A stretch of DNA of 56,165 bases, from NCBI GenBank assembly GCA_023442945.1, contig JAEZWW010000010.1, positions 1-56,165 on the forward strand, in the 5' to 3' direction. Shown one piece after another: positions 19,531 to 28,200 of this stretch; positions within the stretch are counted from its first letter, which is position 1; each line of letters opens with the position of its first letter. The notes under the pieces were generated by a model that was not told the origin of the DNA, ran no database searches, and was given only the letters and a program-made list of their open reading frames with translations. A program made the position numbers and the translations under genes. Source of the stretch: Pseudomonadota bacterium (GTDB taxonomy: Bacteria; Pseudomonadota; Gammaproteobacteria; Burkholderiales; Burkholderiaceae_C).

Positions 19531-19571
19531 CAGGCCCATGGCGCCTTGTCCGACGCGGGGACGCGCCCGTC

Positions 19572-20640
19572 TGTCGATCTTCGCCCGACCTAGAACTCCC
19601 CAATCCAAGCCAGTCAACAGCTTACGCGCGCATCCGCATGCCTATCCTGAACTGGCTGTTCACTGAATGCTGAACTTGTGCAATTTCGCGTCACTGAATT
19701 CTGAATTCGTGAATGCGGACGCGTCCCAGGGCGACGACCGACCCTGCAACCGGAGCCGCCGCCACGGCCATATGAGCAGCGTCGAGGCCAAGCCGTTTTG
19801 AAAGCGCTACGGGTTGAGGCGCGGGTCTGCCCACAAAACCGGGGTCCGTCCAGGCGCGGCAGATGGGCATGGCGTTCGCGCCGGGCATGCTGGACTCATA
19901 CGGCGCGCGGCCTACAGAGTCCAATACTCGGTGACTCGCGGGTTTTTTCTCGATCCAGTTCAGGCAACGACTCCTTGCCAGTCCCTTGAGTGTCGTTGTC
20001 AAGGCGATCAAAGTGGCGGCAAAGCTACGGATCTCTGGTACTGAAACATTCAATGGAGTATCCAAGCCAGTCGGCGATGGCAGTGGTCTTTGAATGGTGA
20101 AGAGTGTTCTTCTTGGCGCAGCGACTCGTACGGGCCCGAAGACTTCAGGCAGTTTCTAACTGCAGACTGTCTGCGCTGCAGTGTCAAAGCGCTCGTTCAG
20201 ACCTCTGGCAGTCTCAGTCTCCCTGGCGACGGCGGTCCCGGCACGCACACTAGGCTGAGTGCGGGCATTGTTGTGCAGTGGTATGTATTGGCGTCGCCTA
20301 GCTCCCGCGGGTGGCGCGTGGACTCTATCCATTCCCGCAGGCCGATCTGCCAGATTGGGCCTCGGTCGGATCGAACGGGGGCACACTGTCAGTCAACCCA
20401 GTTCGCCGACCTCTGTCGTACATTCGCAAGCGATACAAACTAGGTGGGATTCGCGGTCGTGCTTACATTCGCCATCGCGCTCTCTGAGATCCCGCACCCA
20501 CACGGGTCCTATCGATATCTGCCGGCGACCGCGTAGCCGCTTGCATCCTGGTTAGCGCCTCGCCGCGTTGTAGCTGTGTTCGAGTGCCCCGGAGCGGCGC
20601 TGAAGGGCGTGGTCTTGGGGTGCCGGATGGACTGGTCGTC
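19572..20640. repeat. ~1.07-kb duplicated unit, copy A
   Basis: Matches 23851-24930 in the same orientation, by eye roughly three quarters to four fifths identical over the stretches compared. Both begin TGTCGATCTTCGCCCGACC, share a TTCACTGAATGCTGAA and TCACTGAATTCTGAATTC block about 80 bp later, and end in an rhs-derived piece (GGCGCTGAAGGGCGTGGTCTT). Frames are broken in both copies, so it looks decayed. On the minus strand the rhs-derived end runs into shared sequence of unknown origin. Confidence 0.7.
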
Positions 20641-20972
20641 TGCGTTGTGGCCCCAAGCACCGGCCTTCGGCTTACAGGAATTGGTCTTACGCGGTCTGAG
20701 TAAGGCGCCGCAGTGGACCGCACCTGGGGTCGATGGCACCCGCGTCGCTGTGAATGCCGGTAATATTCCCAGCCTCATCATACTGGTCGGAGCGCGCGAG
20801 GAGTGCACGCGGTGTGGCGGCATTTCATACGACCTTGATAGTGACGACGCCCTGCAGCGGACCGGCAGACTAGGTGGCGCCGCCGGGCATAGTGATTTGG
20901 CTACCTGTCATTTGCAGGCGCAGATGTCGATTTGCCCGCCGGCACTAGGAAACTGGATGTCGGCGAGTTAGC
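20607..20972 (-). pseudogene. Decayed rhs core fragment
   Basis: Minus strand still reads AGAWGHNADDQSIRHPKTTPFSA against AGAWSYNADNQLIQYPKTTPFSA of the intact Rhs protein, and the DNA follows 26315-26760 of the intact gene with many substitutions and small deletions. It extends upstream past the point where the orphan tip gene departs from the intact gene, so it is an independent relic, not a part of that orphan. Confidence 0.75.
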
Positions 20973-21360
20973 TTTTAGACACAACAATGCTCAGTGGCAA
21001 TTCTGAGGACGGAATCAGGCTCCAACGCGTGCCAGGACTGCTGGACCAGCGATGCAATTAATAGGAATTGGAAGCAATGTCTGGGCGAACTTTGACCCTT
21101 CATATGGGTTGGCGTTTTAAAAAAAATTGAAATCCCACCCCATTTTCCACAAGCATCCAATATGCCACCATCATCAGCATCGCGCTAAATTCAACCGGCT
21201 ATAGATTAATTTCAAAGTGATTTATTTAAATCGCCCCAGCCACCATGAAATTAATAAGATATCAAGAAAACGCGATGCACCCAAAAATCAAGAGGCGAAG
21301 GAAATATCAAATACAGACATCTCGCCCCAAGAGGGAGTCAAATTCCGCCGCAGCGCCATC
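20973..21360. other. 388-bp AT-rich stretch without a clear gene
   Basis: Base composition drops sharply from the flanking GC-rich sequence (runs such as TTTTAAAAAAAATTGAAATC). Position between a decayed rhs core and a candidate immunity gene suggests remains of an older tip/immunity cassette, but no frame of use is visible. Confidence 0.4.
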
Positions 21361-21795
21361 TCACCCACCAAGATACGCTTGCATATCCTCTGCACCCCAC
21401 AGGCGATCTGGCTCATCGCGAGATAGCATCCCCCTCAAATTGGCAACATTAGGGAAATCTTGATTTTCATCGTGGAGATTCTTTATGAGAGCCTCTAGCT
21501 CCCCCACCCTTAATCGGCATCCATCTTCAATCTTGTAACTCGTCCATTTACCTATAACCCCCATACGCCGAAATATATTACGCTCCTTTTCCTTAACGGA
21601 TAGTTTAAAAAAAACCCCATTCGCGTCCAGCATCCAAAACAAACCTGCACTATCACTGTCACGCAAAACCCTGCAAGATAAGACGCCCTCCTTCCAATTC
21701 AATATTGCGACGCGCGAAAAACCCTCAAAAAAATCCTCATCAACAAGAATCAACGTCTCCAGTCGACGCATCACTAACGGGAATTTTATATTCAT
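21361..21795 (-). CDS. Candidate immunity protein for the orphan Rhs tip
   Basis: 144 residues, no family recognised. Soluble, acidic and alpha/beta in appearance: LETLILVDEDFFEGFSRVAILNWKEGVLSCRVL, then LFWMLDANGVFFKL, VKEKERNIFRRMGVIGKWTSYKI. Starts nine bases after the orphan Rhs-tip stop with a good ribosome binding site (AAGGTGGG), the usual place for an immunity gene. The gene is markedly AT-rich, like the toxin tip before it. Function is inferred only from position and composition. Confidence 0.6.
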   Translation of the reverse strand: MNIKFPLVMRRLETLILVDEDFFEGFSRVAILNWKEGVLSCRVLRDSDSAGLFWMLDANGVFFKLSVKEKERNIFRRMGVIGKWTSYKIEDGCRLRVGELEALIKNLHDENQDFPNVANLRGMLSRDEPDRLWGAEDMQAYLGG

Positions 21796-21804
21796 ATCCC
21801 ACCT

Positions 21805-23508
21805 TTAATCGCATTCACAACCAGGCCCAACGAATAATCCAGCGCCATACGAAACAAACCCAAGGCCAGCCAACTTCATCCATGACGGCAAGTATAAAGA
21901 TCTCTGCAAAATATTCATATGCTCAAATTTTGAATTTAGGGATTGCTTAACTCCGACTTGAAGATTGGCTGGATGGTTGGTTATTTCGTGCGGCCTGCCT
22001 TCCCGCTGCTTTATGAAAACATGATCCGTGGTCTGCCAGTCCTTTCTTGGAATTCCTTTGCTGTTTCTTGGAATCACTCCCTCCTTTTGCAGTTGTCGAC
22101 GCATATGATTCCAGTCAATTTGTGTTTTATATGCCTCTTTGACAAGCGCTCGTTGAGACCACTTCATTGTGCCTACGGTGAAGCCCTTCACTAAAGCACC
22201 CACGCCTGTCGCGTCGAGCATAGCCAGACCCAGATTCAACCCAGCCCGACCATAATTGCCACACCTAAAAGCATCATATGCGTCCAATCCCGAACCAACA
22301 ACCGGGAGAATCCCAAGCGCATCGCGCACTCCAAACAACCCATACGGATCATAAAAGTACCCTGGATTCTGATTTGCATATCCATACAAGCCAAAATCCC
22401 CGTACAAACCCAGCGGATCCGTCTGTGCATACCTCCCGAGCCCCGGGCTGTAATCCCTGAACCAATTCTGGTGCAGATTGGTCTCTCTGTCGTAGTACTG
22501 CCCTGGGAACCTCAGGTTCATCTGGATGGCACTGCCACCGTCGACGCCGGTATTACCAAACGCCTCGCTGTGGCCTCTCCAGCTTTTGTTGCCTTGCTTG
22601 TCGGTGGCCAGGATTGGGGTGCCCAGGTGGTCAGTGGCCACGTAGTGGAAGGCTGCGTCGCTTAAGCTGGTTTTGCCACCCAGCTCGGCCTGCCACAGCG
22701 GGTCGGTACTCCACAGGTCTTGCTCTTCACTCTGCGTGTTCGGGTTGAAGCCATAGGCGCGCGTGATTTGGCCGTTCCCGTCGGCTTCGGCCATCAGGGC
22801 GCTGTCGCCGTTCAGGAAGTAGGTGGTCTGGGTGCTGCCGCCTTGGGTGACGCTTTTGCTGATCCTGCGGCCAAAGGGGTCGTAGCGGTAGCGTACGGTG
22901 GCGCTGCCTTGGCTCAGCTCGCTCAGACGTTCGGCAGCGTTGTAGCTGAAGGTTCTGGTGCCTTGGGAGTTGGTTTCTTCCTTCGTGTGGCCCTGAGGGG
23001 TGTAGCTGACCTGGGTGTCTACGGCCGGGGTGGCGCTGAAGGGCGTGGTCTTGGGGTACTGAATGAGCTGGTTGTCTGCGTTGTAGCTCCAGGCACCAGC
23101 CTGGTGAGCGCTGCTGGTGCGGTTGCCTACTGCGTCGTAGCCGTATTGCTCTTGGGGCAGGCCTTTGGCTTGCAGGGCTTGGTCTGGGGCAGCCTGGGTA
23201 AGGCGCCCCAGCGGGTCATACCCGTAGTCGGTAGCACCCGCGTCGCTGTCAATGCGGGTGATGTTCCCGGCCAAGTCGTGCTGGTAGCCACGCGTCAGGA
23301 GTGCACGCGGTGTGGCGCCGTTTTGTTCGACCTTCGCCCAGCTCTTTCGCACGACCGGCGAGAGCACGACATCTCCACTGCGTGGGTCTCGGTGGATCAG
23401 TACTTCCGCGCCTTCAAAACGGAATTCGGCTGGCAGGCGCACGGCCTGGCTTCCGCCAGTGACAAACAGGCGCGCAGTTTTAGCGGGCGGACCGATGCGT
23501 GTGTTCAT
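21805..23508 (-). CDS. Chimeric protein: VapB/AbrB-type antitoxin N-terminus fused to an orphan Rhs core and toxin tip
   Basis: 567 residues. Residues 1-57 are a VapB-type antitoxin DNA-binding domain (TARLFVTGGSQAVRLPAEFRFEG ... HRDPRSGDVVLSP). At residue 58 the sequence switches, in frame, to the Rhs core of the big rhs gene (from KVEQNGATPRALLTRGYQ, nearly identical to it) and continues through the YD repeats to LGRYAQTDPLGLYG. The last ~170 residues are a new tip: a small hydrophobic/glycine-rich part, then WNHMRRQLQKEGVIPRNSKG, TTDHVFIKQ and HEITNHPANLQ, whose His/Asp/Asn spacing suggests an HNH-like nuclease. No signal peptide, so it is not exported by itself. A palindrome 49 bp upstream fits the antitoxin's operator. 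No vapC toxin is present. Confidence 0.85.
   Translation of the reverse strand: MNTRIGPPAKTARLFVTGGSQAVRLPAEFRFEGAEVLIHRDPRSGDVVLSPVVRKSWAKVEQNGATPRALLTRGYQHDLAGNITRIDSDAGATDYGYDPLGRLTQAAPDQALQAKGLPQEQYGYDAVGNRTSSAHQAGAWSYNADNQLIQYPKTTPFSATPAVDTQVSYTPQGHTKEETNSQGTRTFSYNAAERLSELSQGSATVRYRYDPFGRRISKSVTQGGSTQTTYFLNGDSALMAEADGNGQITRAYGFNPNTQSEEQDLWSTDPLWQAELGGKTSLSDAAFHYVATDHLGTPILATDKQGNKSWRGHSEAFGNTGVDGGSAIQMNLRFPGQYYDRETNLHQNWFRDYSPGLGRYAQTDPLGLYGDFGLYGYANQNPGYFYDPYGLFGVRDALGILPVVGSGLDAYDAFRCGNYGRAGLNLGLAMLDATGVGALVKGFTVGTMKWSQRALVKEAYKTQIDWNHMRRQLQKEGVIPRNSKGIPRKDWQTTDHVFIKQREGRPHEITNHPANLQVGVKQSLNSKFEHMNILQRSLYLPSWMKLAGLGFVSYGAGLFVGPGCECD
22411..23334. repeat. ~0.92-kb direct repeat of rhs core, orphan copy
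   Basis: Nearly identical to 25695-26615 in the intact rhs gene and in the same orientation. On the upstream side (of the minus-strand gene) it ends abruptly within AAGGTCGAACAAAACGG, exactly where the antitoxin part begins. On the other side it fades just past the GRYAQ(T/G)DP boundary where the toxin tips diverge. Confidence 0.9.
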
Positions 23509-23556
23509 GAGGATTTTCCTATGCCCGCGTCTCAGCGTTCAAAGGCCAAAGGCTCA

Positions 23557-23580
23557 AGGTATCTACGTGTGTAGATACCT
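23557..23580. promoter_or_regulatory. Palindromic operator of the vapB-derived promoter
   Basis: Perfect inverted repeat: AGGTATCTAC, spacer GTGT, GTAGATACCT. It lies 49 bp before the start of the chimeric gene. VapB-type antitoxins bind such palindromes to autoregulate, and the chimera keeps the DNA-binding domain that would recognise it. Confidence 0.75.
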
Positions 23581-23850
23581 CAGCAAGATGAGGAGAAGTT
23601 GGGCGCCCATCGAACACACCGTAGCCGAAGATCGATCAGTGACACACCAACCAAAAATCAATGGCGTTCCGCGCCCGCGCGGCTGACCAACTCAGGCGGC
23701 CGACGCCTACAGCAATCCGCCATACGCGTCTGGAAAATGCCGTATCCGGCTAAAACATGGTCTCGAAGGCCTTGTCAGCCCCGAATACTCGCGTAACTCT
23801 TTGATTTTAAACGCTTTGCAGTTCAGAATTCAGTGAGGATCGACAGCGCG

Positions 23851-24930
23851 TGTCGATCTTCGCCCGACCTAGAACTCCCAACCTAGGCCAGTCAACGAGT
23901 TACGCGCACACCCGCATGTCCGTTCTGAACTGGTCGTTCACTGAATGCTGAATTCATCCAATTTCGCGTCACTGAATTCTGAATTCGTGAATGCGAACTG
24001 GCGCCGTCGCGATGCGTTCCACGGCGGCAGGCGCCCTACAACCGAACCTGCTGCTGCGGCCATGTGCGCAGCGTCGGGGCCAAGCCGTCTGAAAGCGCTA
24101 CGGGTTGAGGCTCGGGTCTGCCCACAACACCGGGGACGGTCGAGGCGCGGCAACTGGGCATGGCATTCGCACCGGGCATCCTGGACTCACGACCCGGCTA
24201 GCGACGGCGCTCAGCCTACGGAGTTCGATGCGCGCTGAGTCGCGGATCTCTTCACGATCCGGTTCAGGCAGCGACTCGTTGCTGCAAATGCCTGAGAGGT
24301 CGCTATCGAGACGATCAAAATGGCGGTCCAGCCACGGATCTATGGTGCGGAAGCATTCAACGGCGTACTCAAGCCAGTCGGCGGCGGCAATGGCTTCTGA
24401 ACGGTGAAGAGTGTTCTCCTTGGCGCTGCGGCTTGTACGGCTCAAAGTTCTCACGCCTTTTCCACTTGCAGACCGTCTCGGCAGTCTCAGCGTTCGTCCA
24501 GACCTCTGGCAGTCTCCCTGGTGACGGCGATCTCGGCACGCACCCCAAGCTAAATGCGGGCATCGTTGTGCAGTGGCATCGGCGTCGCCTAGCTCCCGCA
24601 GATGGTTGCATGGACTCTATCCGTTCCCGCACGCCGATCTACCGGATTGCGCAGCAATCGGATCGAATAGTCGGACCTTGGTCAGCCAACCCAGTTCGGT
24701 GACCTTTGCCATCAATTCCGGCTCACGGTCTGCAAAGTAAGTGCGGTTCGCGGTTGTGCTCGCATTCACCCATCACTCTCAGAAATCTCGCATCCACACA
24801 GGTCTTATCGACGTCTGTGGTCGACCACGTAACCGGTTGGACCAAGCCGCGACCCTGGATCCTGGTGAGCGCCCGCCGCGTTGTGGTTGTGTTCGGCTGC
24901 GAGAGGGCGCTGAAGGGCGTGGTCTTTGGC
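23851..24930. repeat. ~1.07-kb duplicated unit, copy B
   Basis: Second copy of the unit at 19572-20640. Just outside, at 23821-23837, GTTCAGAATTCAGTGAG is the inverted form of the TCACTGAATTCTGAATTC block found inside the unit, so the element may have had such ends. At the other end the rhs-derived piece reads QLPKTTPFSA on the minus strand, 15 bp after the small membrane-protein gene. No intact reading frame. Confidence 0.7.
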
Positions 24931-24945
24931 AGCTGGACCTCCCAC

Positions 24946-25209
24946 TTACAGCCAATCCACTCCTTTTTCATATTTTAACCAATATCCAATACCACCCACA
25001 GTACAAATAAAATGCATGATCAAGAAGAAGATAATTAAGTCACCCCCCATTAAAATAAACGCCAGCACAATAATCAACGCAATTATCAGATAAACAACCA
25101 AGGCCAAGATCAGCCCCACAAAATTCGCCAACAACACGAAAGCAGCCGGGATCACGGAAAAATACGCCAAAACCCCAAAAATCAACAGGATATCACTGAC
25201 GACAGCCAT
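24946..25209 (-). CDS. Small membrane protein, candidate immunity protein for the main Rhs tip
   Basis: 87 residues, almost entirely hydrophobic: about three transmembrane helices (ILLIFGVLAYFSVIPAAFVLLANFVGLILALVVYLIIALIIVLAFILM..., then IIFFLIMHFICTVGGIGYWLKY). Its ATG follows the rhs stop codon with no gap, so translation is coupled. Position and AT-rich composition make it the likely immunity partner of the tip of the 1491-codon Rhs protein. If so, the toxin should act at or through the membrane. No family recognised. Confidence 0.65.
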   Translation of the reverse strand: MAVVSDILLIFGVLAYFSVIPAAFVLLANFVGLILALVVYLIIALIIVLAFILMGGDLIIFFLIMHFICTVGGIGYWLKYEKGVDWL

Positions 25210-28200
25210 CTACATCACAAGATTTGACAACGCACGGATCCAAGAATTGGATTTCTCTTTCACATTTTGATGAATTTGATCACACTCACACTCATTCGCC
25301 CCCCACCAGTGCAATGGAGGAGTTGGACTCAAGCTGGTCATGCCATTTAGAAAAGTACCCTTCCCCATATTTTTTCCTATGGATTGAATTGAATACTCCT
25401 GACCCCATTTTTTCTTAAAAATATTGCCAACCTTTGGAAGCAATTTATTTCCACCCAATGTAGGACCGATGAAGCCAAACGCTGCAGCCGTTATCACTTT
25501 TCTATAGTCAATGCATTGAAGTGCATCGGATATTGATACACCTCCAACATATGACATTACAAATAACTGAAGGCCACCGTTTATGGCGCCGCCCAAAACA
25601 AATCCAATAGGACCAAATTCGCCACTTGGATCAACCCCCATCGTTGGCCTATTCTTAGTATAGGCATAAATATTCAACCCTCCGGCTAAGCCAATCGGAT
25701 CCCCTTGCGCATACCTGCCCACTCCCGGGTTGTAATCCCGGAACCAATTCTGGTGCAGCTCGGTTTCTTTGTCGTAGTACTGCCCCGGGAACCTCAGGTT
25801 CATCTGGATGGCGCTGCCGCCGTCGGCGCTGGTATTGCCAAACGCCTCGCTCTGGCCTCTCCAGCTTTTGTTGCCTTGTTTGTCGGTGGCCAGGATGGGA
25901 GTGCCCAGGTGGTCTGTGGCCATGTAGTGGAAAGCTGCGTCGCTTAAGCTGCTCTTGCCACCCAGCTCGGCCTGCCACACGGGGTCGGTGCTCCACAGGT
26001 CTTGCTCTTCACTCTGCGTGTTCGGGCTAAAGCCATAGGCGCGGCTGATTTGGCCGTTGCCGTCGGCTTCGGCCATCAGGGCGCTGTCGCCGTTAAGGAA
26101 GTAGGTGGTCTGGGTACTGCCGCCTTGGGTGACACTTTTGCTGATTCTGCGGCCAAAGGGGTCGTAGCGGTAGCGTACGGTGGCGCTGCCTTGGCTCAGC
26201 TCGCTCAGACGTTCTGCAGCGTTGTAGCTGAAGGTTCTGGTGCCTTGGGCGTTGGTTTCTTCCTTCGTGTGGCCCTGAGGGGTGTAGCTGACCTGCGTGT
26301 CTACGGCCGGGGTGGCGCTGAAGGGCGTGGTCTTAGGGTACTGAATGAGTTGGTTGTCTGCGTTGTAGCTCCAGGCACCAGCCTGGTGGGCGCTGCTGGT
26401 GCGGTTGCCTACTGCGTCGTAGCCGTATTGCTCTTGGGGCAGGCCTTTGGCTTGCAGGGCTTGGTCTGGGGCAGCCTGGGTAAGGCGCCCCAGCGGGTCA
26501 TACCCATAATCGGTAGCACCTGCGTCGCTGTCAATGCGGGTGATGTTGCCGGCCAGGTCGTACTGGTAGCCACGCGTCAGGAGTGCACGCGGTGTGGCGC
26601 CGTTTTGTTCCACCTTGATAGTGGCAAACCGCTGCAGCGGGTCTGCGGTTTGGGTGATGGTGACGCCGGGAGTGGTGATCTTGCCGGCTACCTGCCAGTT
26701 GTAGGCGCCGATGCCGATTTGCCCGCCAGCGCCGGGCAGTTGGATGGCATTGAGTTGGCCGTTCTGGTAGGTGAAGCTGCCTTGGCTGCCATCAGGCCAA
26801 CGCTGGCTGGCCAGTTGCCCGTCAGCGTTGTAGTCCTGACCGAGTGTGTGACTGACGGTGCCGCTGCCGTCCGGCTTGGCGTAGGTCAGCTGGGTTTGGG
26901 TGCGCCGGCCCAGCGCATCGAGGGTGTAGGTGGCGCTGCTGATGAGGCGACCCGCGCCGTCTTTTTGGTCATAGCCGGTGAGTTGGCCGTCGCTGTCGTA
27001 GGTGAAGGTGGCGGCTTCATCCACCGTGCCGCCAGCCAGCTTGCTCTGTTTGCCGGTGAGGTTTTCGGCAGCGTCCCAGGTGTAGGTGGTCAGGTTGCCG
27101 CCTGCGTCTTGGCGCTGGGTGGGACGGCCCGCGGCGTCATAGGCGGTTTGAATGGTGCCGCCCATAGGCCGGGTTTCCTGGGTTTTGCGGCCGGCTTTGT
27201 CGTACGCGAACTTGTGCTGATTGCCTTTGGCGTCGGTGACTGTCAGCAGGTTGTCGTGGGCGTCCCAGGTCTGAGCGGTGATGCCCCCCAACGCGTCAGT
27301 GACCTTGATCAGGCGCCCAAGGCCATCCCACTGATACAGCGTCGTATTACCGGCAGGGTCTGTGGCACTGACGCGCTGGCCCATGGCGTCGTAGCCTTCA
27401 AGTTGAGTAGGGTTTTCTGCGCGACCGATGGCTTGCGTCACCTTGGTGCGAACGTTTCGCTGGTTGTACCCGTACGTTTCCTGGAACGTCGGATAAACGG
27501 TTACTGTTTGCAAACCCGCCAGAACGTCCCCGCTGGCCCCGTAGCGGTATTCGGTTGTATTGCCCGCTGGGTCCGTGAGCTTGCTGATGCGCCCCTGGAG
27601 GGTGTAGGCGGCGTTGAAGGTCGCGCCCGAGGGCTGCTTGAGTTGCTCAGGCAATCCTAGAGGTGTGTAGGCCAGTGTGGTCACCGCGCCCGCTGGATCC
27701 TTGACGCTGATGAGCTGACCGGCCTTGTCGTAGGTGGCACTTTGGCTACGACCCGCGGCACTGGTGATCAAATTGAGGCGCCCACGCCCGTCGTAGGAAA
27801 ATTCGGTGCGTTTGCCGGCCGGATTGGTGCTGCTGGTGAGGTTGCCGGCCGGGTCGTAGGTGTTGACGGTGGTTTGGTTGAGCGGATCCGTTTCCGTTAA
27901 GGGCAGTCCTTGCGGATTGAAAGTGAAGCTGCTGCTTTGCGCTTGCCCATTGGTGACCTTGGTCTGATTGCCGTTGGCGTCGTATTCGAATCGCTCCGTG
28001 ATGGCATCAGCGCCTTGACCGGCGCCAGCACCACGTGTTTTCGAGAGCATCTGACCCCATTGGTCATATGTGTACTGGGTTGTCCGTTGCTCGGGCCTTC
28101 CTTTGGCCTCGACATATTGAAGGACGTTCCCCTTGGCGTCGTAGTCCCAGGTGCTGACCATTCCTAACGTGTCGGTGTGACTCGTCTTCCGGTTGTAGAT

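Larger units (their letters stand above)
18857..19571. other. 715-bp non-coding stretch with two dispersed repeats
   Basis: Starts with the yceI leader, then no convincing gene. Two copies of the dispersed repeat (19209-19270 and 19468-19530) bracket about 200 bp in which only a 41-codon frame with no homology I recognise can be read (about 19311-19442). It marks the switch from ordinary chromosome to the Rhs locus. Confidence 0.5.

Noticed and set aside
23335..23850. Intact vapBC toxin-antitoxin pair
   Set aside because: Only the antitoxin's DNA-binding part is present; no PIN-domain frame is found on either side.
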